Source: Oscillospiraceae bacterium Zagget6 (GTDB lineage: Bacteria > Bacillota > Clostridia > Oscillospirales > Oscillospiraceae). From it: a stretch of 38,282 nucleotides of DNA. Each line of letters opens with the position of its first letter. Positions within the stretch are counted from its first letter, which is position 1. Positions 1 to 7,113 of the stretch are shown one piece after another. The stretch spans positions 1 through 38,282 of the forward strand of contig MSHH01000036.1 in the NCBI GenBank assembly GCA_001941075.1. Reading direction: 5' to 3'. The translations under genes were made by a program, and so were the position numbers. Under the pieces are notes generated by a model that saw only the letters and a list, made by a program, of their open reading frames with translations, was not told the DNA's origin and made no database searches.

Positions 1-868
1 TGAACGTGTTCCACAGGCTGCTGGCGCTGCTGGCCAAACTGTTTGCAATGGAGACCGCCACCCCGGAGAGCTTTCCCCAGGCCGTTTTGAAGGTGTTCCA
101 CACGTCGCTGGCGGTGTTGGAGAGGGCCACGCCGATGCTCACCACCAAATCCGATTGCAGCAGAGCGTTTACGCCCCCGGCTACCCCCTCCAGCTGCTCC
201 GCCAGCAGGGAAAATCCCTCTCCCAGCCCTTCGATGACCGCCACGATGCCCTCACCAGCCCAGGCCGCCAGCGGAGATAAAAAGTTGTCCCAAATGGCCT
301 GCCCGATGGGGGCCAGCACGTCCAGCGCCGCCGAAACCAGAGAAAACGCCCCGGCCAGCGCCTCAATGACCGCCGGAACAGCCTCGTCCAGCGCCCAGTT
401 CGCCAGAGGCTTGAGGACGTTCTCATATCCCCATTTCAGTCCGCCGCTGAGCTGCTTTACCAGCTTCTCCGCCGCCGCTTTCAGGTCCTGGAAGGCCGTC
501 ACCACCTTCCACCCCTTCAGCGCCCAGAGCTTTTTCAGCGGCGCCAGCAGCTGACTGGCGATTTTTCGTACCTTTTCCAGCCACTTTGCCAGCCGTTGCA
601 ACATCGTCAGCTGAGATTTGCCGCCGGAGCCGGAACTGCCGCTCTTTCTGCTGCTGCCGCTGCTCTTTCTGCCGCTGGAGCCGGAACTGCTGGCCGCCTT
701 GCTGAGCTTGTTGATCTCGTCGAAGCTCAGCACGTCCCGGACGGCTTTTTTCAGGCTCGTCACGCTGGCTGTGGCGGCGCGGGTGGCCTGGGTCAGTTTG
801 GTCAGCGCGTTGGATACGTCGCTGAGCTTTTTGGTGCCGTTGGTCAATTCATACGTTTCTTCCGCCAT
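1..868 (-). CDS. Phage tail tape measure protein, N-terminal part (cut by window edge)
   Basis: About 289 residues are visible, starting at the ATG at 868 with the Shine-Dalgarno AAAGGGGG six bases upstream; the gene runs off the left edge with no stop. The protein opens MAEETYELTNGTKKLSDVSN, has an amphipathic N-terminal stretch, then a Ser/Gly-rich low-complexity segment (about residues 62-85), and then long Ala/Leu-rich hydrophobic helices. Tape measure proteins look like this: they set tail length inside the growing tail tube. The call rests mainly on gene order, because in siphovirus genomes the long tape measure gene follows the tail tube gene and the two tail-assembly chaperones, exactly as here. 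There is no catalytic motif to confirm it. The full gene is probably several kilobases long. Confidence 0.75.
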   Translation of the reverse strand, partial: MAEETYELTNGTKKLSDVSNALTKLTQATRAATASVTSLKKAVRDVLSFDEINKLSKAASSSGSSGRKSSGSSRKSGSSGSGGKSQLTMLQRLAKWLEKVRKIASQLLAPLKKLWALKGWKVVTAFQDLKAAAEKLVKQLSGGLKWGYENVLKPLANWALDEAVPAVIEALAGAFSLVSAALDVLAPIGQAIWDNFLSPLAAWAGEGIVAVIEGLGEGFSLLAEQLEGVAGGVNALLQSDLVVSIGVALSNTASDVWNTFKTAWGKLSGVAVSIANSLASSASSLWNTF

Positions 869-881
869 TGGTTCCCCCTTT

Positions 882-1199
882 CTATGTTTTCGCTTCCGTC
901 TGCGCTCCGGTGTGTCGCTCCATCATCTGCCGGTACTTCTCCACCTTCCGCGCTCGAATTTCCTCCTCATTCCAGTAGGGGAACACCTCATAGACCTCGT
1001 CCAGCCGCCCCTCCGTCAGGGCCTGGGCGATGAGTCCTGCCTGCTGCCAGGCGATGACCGCCTGCCGCTGGGCCACCCGCCGCTCCCGCTCCCGGTGAGC
1101 GCGGACAGCCTGGGCCACCTCCCCCCAGGTCAGATTCTCCACCTCCCAGGGCGGCAGCCCGGCAATTTCCCCCTCCTGTACCAGTTCCTCCAGGGTCAC
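882..1199 (-). CDS. Tail assembly chaperone, downstream (T-like) frame
   Basis: 105 residues, charged and helical, with many Arg, Glu and Gln. The nominal start is a GTG at 1199-1197 that overlaps the TGA stop of the upstream chaperone (GTGA), and no good ribosome site sits in front of it. This frame is also reached from the upstream gene by a -1 slip at the heptamer at 1214-1208, so most product is probably the C-terminal part of a fusion, as with lambda gpG/gpGT. In that family the fusion recruits tail tube subunits onto the tape measure protein and is absent from the virion. Position between tail tube and tape measure supports the call; the sequence itself has no diagnostic motif. Confidence 0.7.
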   Translation of the reverse strand: MTLEELVQEGEIAGLPPWEVENLTWGEVAQAVRAHRERERRVAQRQAVIAWQQAGLIAQALTEGRLDEVYEVFPYWNEEEIRARKVEKYRQMMERHTGAQTEAKT

Positions 1200-1627
1200 T
1201 CCGCCGGAAAAGGGCGCGCCTCCGTCTCCGCCTCTGCGGGGGCCTCCCGGTCGTCCTCCAGCAGCTGGAACGCCTGCTCCACCGCCTGGGCCACGCTGCG
1301 TTTCAGCCGCTCCGCCTGCTCCTCGCTGACAAGACCCGACTGAGCTGCGATGTCAAAGGCCAGCGCCCCGAACCGGGCCTGTCCGCTCCAGCCCTCGTCC
1401 ACCAGCAGGTCGTAAAGGGCCTCGCCGTCGGTGATTTCATTGTCGTTGCCCCTCCAGTTCAGGGTCTCCTCCAACAGAGCGGCCATCCGCTCGCCGTCTG
1501 TGGCTGCGGACAAAATGATTTGCAGCGGCTCCTCGCCAAATTTCTCCCGCAGCGCCCGCTGCCCCGCCACAGTCAGCCGCAGCCGGAGCTTCTGCCCGTC
1601 CAGCCGCAGGGTATAGGTTCGTTTCAT
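1196..1627 (-). CDS. Tail assembly chaperone, upstream (G-like) frame
   Basis: 143 residues from the ATG at 1627 (MKRTYTLRLDG). The frame is open further upstream to 1729, but that extension overlaps repeat sequence, while the ATG at 1627 has AAAGGA nine bases upstream, so the shorter start is preferred. The N-terminus looks like a small beta domain and the rest is helical, ending in an Ala/Glu-rich tail. It lies between the tail tube and tape measure genes, the usual place of the gpG-type chaperone that keeps tape measure protein soluble during tail assembly. Its last codons contain C CCT TTT in zero frame, a canonical -1 slippery site. Confidence 0.72.
   Translation of the reverse strand: MKRTYTLRLDGQKLRLRLTVAGQRALREKFGEEPLQIILSAATDGERMAALLEETLNWRGNDNEITDGEALYDLLVDEGWSGQARFGALAFDIAAQSGLVSEEQAERLKRSVAQAVEQAFQLLEDDREAPAEAETEARPFPAE
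1208..1214 (-). promoter_or_regulatory. Probable -1 ribosomal frameshift site CCCTTTT
   Basis: On the minus strand the upstream chaperone reads CGC CCT TTT CCG GCG GAG TGA. The bases C CCT TTT fit the X XXY YYZ rule in the zero frame. A -1 slip continues TCC GGC GGA GTG ACC, which is exactly the frame of the downstream chaperone gene. The slip lies 12 bases before the zero-frame stop. A GGCGG/CCGCC pairing shortly downstream could stimulate the slip, but that stem is only a weak inference. Confidence 0.7.
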
Positions 1628-1727
1628 CGCTTTTTCCTTTCCGCGCCCATTGCGCCCCATATCCGTCGTGTGTTCAGAAACCGCCCGCCCTTCCCCGCCA
1701 CCGGGTGAGGCGGACGGGCAGTCACTC

Positions 1728-1749
1728 ATTGCAAATTGCTAATTGATTA
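1728..1749. repeat. Short 7-base tandem array, ATTGCNN type
   Basis: Two full units (ATTGCAA, ATTGCTA) and a degenerate third lie directly downstream of the tail tube gene stop codon (1750-1752). The same heptamer family occurs at 2534-2568, 3706-3738 (inverted) and 3895-3922. The remaining bases to 1627 hold no gene. Confidence 0.7.
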
Positions 1750-2160
1750 TCACGCGGGGTTCGTCACCGTCCAGTCGCTCTGGAGCATCACCACCAGCAT
1801 GGCGGTGATGAGCTCGTCCACCTTGGCCCCCACCACGTAGGTGCTGACATAGCCGGTGGAGGCGAACACCGTGCCGTCCGGCAGCGTCACCGCCACGGGG
1901 ACGACGTTCTTCGCGTCCTGAAGGGCTTTCAGCTTCCGGTAGTCGGAGCTGGCGTCGGCGTTGTCGAACAGGTACGTGATCTCATACGCCTGGGTGTCCT
2001 GCACGCCGGGGACATAGTGCTTCATGCTGTCCTTCATGCAGGTGGCGTCCAGTTCAGAGGGCGCGCCGCCGATGTCGCTGATCTCCTGCACGTAGTTCAT
2101 CTCCACGTCGTTGACATTCACGCTGATGCCGATGCTAGACAGGCCCTGTACAGTTGCCAT
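1750..2160 (-). CDS. Phage major tail (tube) protein
   Basis: 136 residues, MATVQGLSSIGISVNVNDVE at the start, with GGAAGGA ahead of the ATG. Small size, a beta-rich pattern with alternating hydrophobic residues, the phrase VPGVQDTQAYEITYLFDN and a C-terminal VTNPA fit the tail tube fold of long-tailed phages, in which hexameric rings stack to form the tube through which DNA passes. Position between the tail terminator gene and the two tail chaperones is the standard place. The first codons (16 bases at 2145-2160) resemble, in inverted orientation, a stretch inside the neighbouring 165-base duplication, so the repeat and the gene start may share ancestry. Confidence 0.8.
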   Translation of the reverse strand: MATVQGLSSIGISVNVNDVEMNYVQEISDIGGAPSELDATCMKDSMKHYVPGVQDTQAYEITYLFDNADASSDYRKLKALQDAKNVVPVAVTLPDGTVFASTGYVSTYVVGAKVDELITAMLVVMLQSDWTVTNPA

Positions 2161-2490
2161 ATTTTATCCTTCCTTTCCCTTTTTGCATTGTTATGTGTTT
2201 TCTCTTGCACTGTTGGAACGACCACGGCAACTGTACAGGAAAGGAGCGCCTACGGCGTTTATCCCACTCGCCCGGAAACGTGCCACCGGCACGTTTCTTT
2301 TTTCGGGCTCACCCTGCGTTGCCATATTTTATCCTTCCCTTCTCTTATTTCATCGTTATGTGTTTTCTCTTGCACTGTTGGAACGACCACGGCAACTGTA
2401 CAAGAAAGGAGCGCCTGCGGCGTTTATCCCACTCGCCCGGAAACGTGCCACCGGCACGTTTCTTTTTTCGGGCTCACCCTGATTTGCCAT
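2156..2490. repeat. 165-base tandem duplication with hairpin
   Basis: The block starting GCCATATTTTATCCTTCC at 2156 is repeated at 2321, and GCCATAT recurs at 2486, giving an exact 165-base period. The copies differ at few positions. Each unit contains a 10-base-pair stem GAAACGTGCC / GGCACGTTTC with loop ACC, followed on the plus strand by CTTTTTTCG, which looks like a plus-strand terminator although all phage genes here run on the minus strand. The open frames across it translate the repeat and are not real genes. The rest of the 2161-2565 gap holds only the heptamer array. Confidence 0.85.
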
Positions 2491-2533
2491 ATAATAACCA
2501 TCTCTTTCTTATATTTCGTTTGTCAGCCATATC

Positions 2534-2568
2534 ATTGCACATTGCTCATTGCACATTGCAAATTGCTA
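2534..2568. repeat. 7-base tandem array, five ATTGCNN units
   Basis: Units ATTGCAC, ATTGCTC, ATTGCAC, ATTGCAA and ATTGCTA follow each other without gaps from 2534 to 2568, with a degenerate ATTGATA after them. The array supplies the stop codon (TAG on the minus strand, 2566-2568) and last residues of the tail terminator gene, so it has replaced or invaded the native 3-prime end of that gene. Confidence 0.85.
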
Positions 2569-2949
2569 ATTGATAAGCCGCATGGTCCTCTTATCCACCC
2601 TGCGCCCAAACCGCAGGGTTTTTCGCTCATAGGTGCTGTTTTCCACCGTATCCGGCCCCATATAGGTCCGTTTCAGGCCGATGCCCAGCATGGCCCGGTT
2701 GACCAGAGCCGCCAGAGCCGCCGCCGTCTCCCGGTCAAAGGCCCAGATGTCCACCTGGTAGACGATCTCATCCACCACCGGGCAGTCGGTGGAGCGGTTG
2801 TCATACTCCCCGTAGGTGACGACCACGCCCTCCACCGCCTCTTTGGGGTAGCTCTGCCGGACAGAAAACGCAATGTCGCTCTCCATTTCCTCCAGCGCCG
2901 CCTTCACCTGTGCTCTCGCGTCCACCAAGGTCAGTTCCGCCTCGGTCAT
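2566..2949 (-). CDS. Tail terminator / tail completion protein
   Basis: 127 residues from the ATG at 2949 (MTEAELTLVDARAQVKAALE), with GAGGGGGCGAGG upstream; a longer frame to 3006 overlaps the previous gene and is less likely. The pattern is a helical N-terminus followed by beta strands with the phrase EIVYQVDIWAFDRETAAALA, resembling the small tail terminator proteins that cap the tail tube and join it to the head. Gene order (after the connector and head closure genes, before the tail tube gene) supports this role. The last residues and the stop codon lie in a 7-base repeat array, so the native C-terminus may have been altered. Confidence 0.68.
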   Translation of the reverse strand: MTEAELTLVDARAQVKAALEEMESDIAFSVRQSYPKEAVEGVVVTYGEYDNRSTDCPVVDEIVYQVDIWAFDRETAAALAALVNRAMLGIGLKRTYMGPDTVENSTYERKTLRFGRRVDKRTMRLIN

Positions 2950-2963
2950 GTCCTCGCCCCCTC

Positions 2964-3338
2964 TCAGAACAGCCGCTGTAGTTGCAGCAGCCGATACCCC
3001 AGCCACTGCTGCACCGTCCGCAGCTCGTAGACTTGCCCGTCGATAACGAACCGGTCAAAGGGGTTCAGCTCCAGCGACCCATAGCATACCCCCTGCACCA
3101 CGTTGTCGGCGGTCTCCCCCTGGGGTTCCACGGCGATGCCGCCGCGAAGCTGCCCGTTGGTCTGCCAAACCCTGGTCGCCTGCCAGCAAATGCCGTCCAC
3201 CGCTCCGTCGGCAACCTCCAAGTCTGGGACCTCCATGTCGTAGTAGGCCACCGTCTCCCCGTAGCCGTCGGTTTTGGTGCGCCGCCGGTGGAGAGCGTAA
3301 CCCCTCCGCCATTCCAGCGGGGTCTCCCGGGTCAGCAT
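2964..3338 (-). CDS. Head closure / head-tail joining protein
   Basis: 124 residues, start ATG at 3338, overlapping the end of the connector gene by seven bases, which suggests translational coupling. Beta-rich small protein with ETPLEWRRGYALHRRRTKTD near the start and FVIDGQVYELRTVQQW near the end, similar in shape to stopper proteins that plug the connector after packaging. There is only one small gene between this and the tail tube gene, so a separate HK97 gp10-type gene seems absent. The family call is inferred from order and size rather than from a signature motif. Confidence 0.6.
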   Translation of the reverse strand: MLTRETPLEWRRGYALHRRRTKTDGYGETVAYYDMEVPDLEVADGAVDGICWQATRVWQTNGQLRGGIAVEPQGETADNVVQGVCYGSLELNPFDRFVIDGQVYELRTVQQWLGYRLLQLQRLF

Positions 3339-3685
3339 CCCACCCTCCGGTAGCGGGCCAGGCTGTCCAGGATGTCGGCCACCGCCTCCTGGTACTCCTC
3401 CGGCCCCAGATAGGTGTCGCTCTGGCTGACCTGCCCCTCGGTGTAGGAGCTGCTCTTGCGGCCCTCCGCCTCGGTCATGTCCCGCCGGTAAAACAGCGCC
3501 GCCAGCTCCACCGCCTTGTGGAGCATCCCGCTGTCCAGCTCGTCCACGCCCAGGTAGAGCAGCAGCTCCGCCTCCGCGTCAGAAAGCTCGTCCTCCAGCA
3601 GGGCGATCTCGTCATCCTCCGGCGCGTCCAGCCCCAGCTTCCGCTCCAGCTGCTCCAGCAGCGTTTCCATTACTTCGTCTGTCAT
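3332..3685 (-). CDS. Phage head-tail connector protein (gp6-like)
   Basis: 117 residues, mostly acidic and helical (LLEQLERKLGLDAPEDDEIA near the start, then ELSDAEAELLLYLGVDEL). Small acidic helical proteins directly after the major capsid gene are typical of the gp6/gp15-type adaptor that docks under the portal ring and starts the neck. The phrase AVELAALFYRRDMTEAEGRK with a C-terminal helix (AVADILDSLARYRR) is usual for the group. The ATG at 3685 follows GGAGGGATAACCC. It is the first gene after the repeat element at 3706-3922. Confidence 0.72.
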   Translation of the reverse strand: MTDEVMETLLEQLERKLGLDAPEDDEIALLEDELSDAEAELLLYLGVDELDSGMLHKAVELAALFYRRDMTEAEGRKSSSYTEGQVSQSDTYLGPEEYQEAVADILDSLARYRRVGC

Positions 3686-3705
3686 GGGTTATCCCTCCCT
3701 TATTT

Positions 3706-3922
3706 CAATGTGCAATGTGCAATTTGCAATTTGCAATGAAGCTATGCCCCAGGTGCGTTCTTTCTCGGAAAGACTCGATGTACCCCGCCATCAGGCGGCG
3801 GAAACAGGCTCGATTCCGCCGCCTTTTGGCGGTTGCGCAGGGGTTTGGTGCCAGCACTGCACCCAGCAGTCCTCAACAAGCACTCGACTACATAATTGCT
3901 CATTGCACATTGCTAATTGTAA
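3706..3922. repeat. MITE-like repeat: GC palindromic core between inverted heptamer arrays
   Basis: Left arm 3706-3738 is CAATGTG CAATGTG CAATTTG CAATTTG CAATG; right arm 3895-3922 is ATTGCTC ATTGCAC ATTGCTA ATTGTAA, the reverse complement type. Between them lies a GC-rich core with GCCGCCTTTTGGCGGT and GCAGGGGTTT, closely related to the core at 5369-5465. No transposase is encoded. It fills the whole gap between the connector and major capsid genes. Confidence 0.7.
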
Positions 3923-3923
3923 A

Positions 3924-4766
3924 TTACTTATTCACCGTCATCACCGCCAGCGCGCTGGGCTGCACCACCTTGGCGCCGTAGGCATGGAGGCCCTTCACCG
4001 CGTCGGAGAAGTTCTTCTCCAGCCGGTACGCCTCCAGCTCCACCAACTGCTCCGCGAAGGAACCGGCGGCGTTGGTCCCGGCGATGATCTTGTAGTTGGT
4101 CCCACTGGTGTTAGGGACATTGTTGCTCAGGTGGATCTGGAACCCGGCGGCCTCGCCCACCAGACCGCCCTGGAGGATGGCCTGGTTGTAGCCGGTGCCG
4201 TTGCCCACGAACCGCTCATCCTTCAGGAGCAGCGCGTGGAACCAGGGCGGAACCACTACCCAGCGCCCCATCATGGGCACGTTGGCCTCAGAAAGGGCGG
4301 TGCCCAAGTCCACCAGGTAGTCGTAGGCGTTGGCGGCGGTGGGGGTGACGGCGGTGCTGTCGGTGTAAAGCACGTTGTCCGTCGCGCAGCCCTCCAACAG
4401 CAGGTTGGCCAGGTACTGGTCCACCACGTCGTTGATGCCGTAGCTGGCCCGCTGCATGGCCGCATCGATGAGCTTGGGGTTGGACTGGGCGTTGTCGATG
4501 TCCTTCACCTGGAAGTTGAAGTACTTGGCCTGGTCGATGACCAGGTTCTGCTGCTCGCCGTCCAGCTCCTCCGGGTCAGCGATGTCGCTGCCGTCGTAGT
4601 CCTGGATAGTGATGTTGCCCAGCTGGTTGATATGGACCGTGTCGCCGTAGGCGCGAATTTCGCCCTCGTAGTCCCGGTTCATCAGGCTGGCGTAAACGTG
4701 GACGTTGTCCAGGTGGTCCAGCAGCCGTGCGGACCAGATTTCAGGAATAAAGTTGTCAAATGCCAT
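3924..4766 (-). CDS. Phage major capsid protein
   Basis: 280 residues, MAFDNFIPEIWSARLLDHLD at the start. The phrases NRDYEGEIRAYGDTVHINQL and FNFQVKDIDNAQSNP are typical of the P22 coat / gene 5-like capsid family in Firmicutes phages, whose HK97-fold subunits build the icosahedral head. It lies directly after a scaffold gene and before the connector, the expected position. The ATG at 4766 has AAGGAGAGAGGG upstream. The length is normal for this group and there is no sign of truncation. Capsid maturation here would rely on the separate scaffold gene; no prohead protease gene is seen in this module. Confidence 0.85.
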   Translation of the reverse strand: MAFDNFIPEIWSARLLDHLDNVHVYASLMNRDYEGEIRAYGDTVHINQLGNITIQDYDGSDIADPEELDGEQQNLVIDQAKYFNFQVKDIDNAQSNPKLIDAAMQRASYGINDVVDQYLANLLLEGCATDNVLYTDSTAVTPTAANAYDYLVDLGTALSEANVPMMGRWVVVPPWFHALLLKDERFVGNGTGYNQAILQGGLVGEAAGFQIHLSNNVPNTSGTNYKIIAGTNAAGSFAEQLVELEAYRLEKNFSDAVKGLHAYGAKVVQPSALAVMTVNK

Positions 4767-4819
4767 AGAATCCCTCTCTCCTTATAATGTAGTAATGGTC
4801 TGATGGTGGTTTGCCGCCC

Positions 4820-5254
4820 TCACCGGGCCAGCGCCTTGGTGATTTCCTCCCAGTGGTCGTTGATCTCCCTCCGGGACATCCCCCGCAGGTTCTCCCGGCT
4901 GTAGCTGCGGCTCCGGGCCGGTTCTTTGGGGACGCGGGCGCCCCGCATCCGCTCAGTGACGGCCTGGGTCAGGCTCTCCCGGAACAAAGCCTCGAACAGC
5001 TCCACCTGCTCCAGCGCCTGAGCCTCGTCCTGCCCAGTCAGGAACCGGGCGAAGGCGGTGGGCAGGCCTCGGCTGGCCAGTTCCCGGCCCACCGCGTCCT
5101 CCAGCCGCTGGGCGGCGAAGGCCGCCCGCTCCTCGTCCAGGGCCTTCCGCTCCGCCTCCAGCGCCTGGCGCATCAGAACCGGTCCCTGCTCCGGTGCCGC
5201 CGCAGGCGGCTCCATCGGCTCCTGCTGATCCTCTCTGCGTTCTTCCTCGTTCAT
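4820..5254 (-). CDS. Capsid scaffolding protein
   Basis: 144 residues from the ATG at 5254, which has a perfect AAGGAGG eight to nine bases upstream; a longer frame to 5308 lacks such a site. The N-terminus is acidic and Pro/Gln-rich, the middle is a coiled coil (residues about 28-60, EAERKALDEERAAFAAQRLE), and the C-terminus is basic with a helix-loop-helix ending REINDHWEEITKALAR. This layout is the hallmark of scaffolding proteins (GP20/DUF4355-like), where the basic C-terminal hairpin binds capsid subunits. It sits immediately upstream of the capsid gene. Confidence 0.82.
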   Translation of the reverse strand: MNEEERREDQQEPMEPPAAAPEQGPVLMRQALEAERKALDEERAAFAAQRLEDAVGRELASRGLPTAFARFLTGQDEAQALEQVELFEALFRESLTQAVTERMRGARVPKEPARSRSYSRENLRGMSRREINDHWEEITKALAR

Positions 5255-5368
5255 GTTTTTCCCTCCTTGTGTCGTTGTTGGTAAACCACCCTCAACGGGT
5301 TGGTTCAACGGCTAAAATTTCCCGCTTTGCTGCATGAAAACGCACACGAGCTGAAAAGCACTACCCCC

Positions 5369-5465
5369 CTTGCCTCCGCCGTCAAGCGGCACTTCCGCTT
5401 TGCTCCCTGCCCTGAAAGGGGAGGAGGGCCGCCGCCTTTTGGCGGTGGCGGAGGGGTTTCCCACC
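5369..5465. repeat. GC-rich palindromic dispersed repeat
   Basis: The segment contains GCCGCCTTTTGGCGGTGGCG and GAGGGGTTTC. Its first half (CCTCCGCCGTCAAGCGGCAC and the following TTCCGC) is found in inverted orientation in the host repeat at about 22125-22150 over 26 identical bases. It occupies the gap between portal and scaffold genes, where many phages of this type carry a minor head (MuF/gp7) gene that is absent here. Confidence 0.8.
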
Positions 5466-5504
5466 CAAATTGAAAAACGTTTTGGGTTGTCGCGTACTTT
5501 CTTA

Positions 5505-6887
5505 TCAGTCGCTGCCCGCTTCTCCCCGCTGCCGCCGAATATTTTCCAGCGCCTCCGCCGGGTCCCGAATGAACCAAAGCTGGCTCAGCAGCGTCTGGTC
5601 GTCCACAATGCCCTGGAGACGGGTCACCATCTCCACAATCTCTCCCTCGTCGATGGGCATATTCACCGTAAACACCACGTCCACGTCGTTGGTCCCCACC
5701 AGGTCCATCTCCCCCATGGTGTAGAGCCAACGGTTGTAGAGGCGGAACCGCTCTTTCAGTCCGCGCTCCATCCGGCGGATTTTGTTCTTCACCATCAGGT
5801 TCATGGTCAGCAGCTTGAGTTTCAGCGCCTGCCCGCTGGCGTTCCCGGCGAACTTCTCGTCGGACATGTCCACCGTCAGCGTCATCTTGTGCATTTCCCG
5901 CACCAGTGCATCGGCCAGCACCTGCACGCTCTGCTCGTCGAAGGTTTTCTGGATGTACTCCACCCGGGCGTCCAGGGGCGCGCCGTCCAGGAACTTCTCC
6001 CGCGCCAGACGCCCCTCGTCCCCTTCCCGGAGGGTCATGCCGAAGAACACCAGCAGCGCGTCTACGAACTTCTTTTTGTCTGTCAGGCGGCTGCTCATGA
6101 GCTGGTCGTAAGCGTCGATGAGGCTGATGATTTGCTCGAAATCTCCCTGTCGCTCACCGTTGTTCTCATAGCCGATGACCGGTACCTCGCCGAAGAAATG
6201 CTCCCGTGTCTCGCCGATTTGGTGAAAAACAGCGGTTTTCAGGTCGTCGCTGCGGAAATTCCGCTCTGTGCGGTCGGTGTAGACGGTCAAAAAGTAATAC
6301 TTCTCCCGGGCGGTGGTCTCCCGCCGCTCCCACACCAGGGCGAAGAGCTTGTTGTGCTCCACCGTGGAGTCGCAAACCAAAATCCCGCTGCGGGGGTCGA
6401 TTTTTGCGCTCCGGGGCCGGGGCTGTTCCTCGCTGGAGGCGTAGCACAGCTCCAGGCACTCGCCAAAAATGCCCATCCCCTTGCCGATCTCCTGGTCCAC
6501 CTCGCTGATGTGCTGCCGGTCGAAGCAGTCCAGCAGGGGAGAGAGGTCCAGCGCCTTGTCTGCCGCCCTCCGGCGGCCCAGACTGACCTCCACCCCGCCG
6601 AAGGGGTCTTTCTCCTTCCTGCGGCGGGGATTGCCGTCGTACTTCACAGGCTCCCCCAGGTAGTACCCCAGCGCGAGGTCCACCACATACTTGGCGTAAT
6701 TCACCGCCACCTGCACCTCATCGGCTGTTTTCCGCTGGCGCAGGGCGGGGTGCAGTCCACGGTAATAGTCGTCCAGCCGCTGGTAGCGGCCTGCGGCCTC
6801 CTCCGCCCGCTCCACCAGGTAGCGCAGCACCGCCGGGGATATGTCCTCCACATCGGGCACTTCTTCCCGATCTAAGTAGCAAATCAA
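5505..6887 (-). CDS. Phage portal protein (SPP1 gp6-like)
   Basis: 460 residues, MICYLDREEVPDVEDISPAV at the start. The phrases RYQRLDDYYRGLHPALRQRK and NYAKYVVDLALGYYLGEPV are characteristic of the SPP1 Gp6-like portal family. The dodecameric portal forms the vertex through which the terminase pumps DNA and on which the neck is built. Length matches the family. The C-terminal part contains the helical region (MHKMTLTVDMSDEKFAGNAS onward) that lines the channel, followed by the crown-like end rich in charged residues. It follows the large terminase gene, separated by a 7-base repeat element, and precedes the scaffold gene. Confidence 0.9.
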   Translation of the reverse strand: MICYLDREEVPDVEDISPAVLRYLVERAEEAAGRYQRLDDYYRGLHPALRQRKTADEVQVAVNYAKYVVDLALGYYLGEPVKYDGNPRRRKEKDPFGGVEVSLGRRRAADKALDLSPLLDCFDRQHISEVDQEIGKGMGIFGECLELCYASSEEQPRPRSAKIDPRSGILVCDSTVEHNKLFALVWERRETTAREKYYFLTVYTDRTERNFRSDDLKTAVFHQIGETREHFFGEVPVIGYENNGERQGDFEQIISLIDAYDQLMSSRLTDKKKFVDALLVFFGMTLREGDEGRLAREKFLDGAPLDARVEYIQKTFDEQSVQVLADALVREMHKMTLTVDMSDEKFAGNASGQALKLKLLTMNLMVKNKIRRMERGLKERFRLYNRWLYTMGEMDLVGTNDVDVVFTVNMPIDEGEIVEMVTRLQGIVDDQTLLSQLWFIRDPAEALENIRRQRGEAGSD

Positions 6888-6943
6888 TGGTTAGGTCCCT
6901 CCTTTTTGTTCAGATTTTCAATGGTTTGTGCCTCCCTTGGGGC

Positions 6944-7110
6944 AGCTGTTAGCCGTTAGCTTTGAACAGCTAACTTTAATTGGTAGTCCCTCTTACACGG
7001 CCCTGTCAGTGTTTCCGGCGGAAAACCCCTCCGCAAGCGATAAGCCCCGGCATTTACCCACTAACGTTTCGTTTCACGGACTAAGAGCTAAAAGCTAAGA
7101 GCTAACAGCT
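6944..7110. repeat. MITE-like repeat with inverted heptamer arms (TTAGCNN type)
   Basis: Left arm AGCTGTT AGCCGTT AGCTTTG (6944-6964) is the inverse of the right arm CTAAGAG CTAAAAG CTAAGAG CTAACAG (7081-7108). The interior has GGAAAACCCCTCCGC, related to the GCGGAGGGGTTTCC end of the 5369-5465 repeat. The element lies between the large terminase stop (7114) and the portal start (6887). Same architecture as 3706-3922 but with a different heptamer. Confidence 0.72.
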
Positions 7111-7113
7111 CAA

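Noticed and set aside
2534-2568. Possible CRISPR-like array
   Set aside because: The units are 7 bases with no spacers, and no cas gene is present in the window.
2111-2573. Two overlapping plus-strand frames with internally repeated protein sequence
   Set aside because: They translate the 165-base tandem duplication; the repetition is that of the DNA, with no codon bias or ribosome site.
5370-6875. Long plus-strand frame of 501 codons opposite the portal gene
   Set aside because: It is the antisense shadow of the portal gene in GC-rich DNA; its protein is His/Leu/Gln-rich low complexity without a family.
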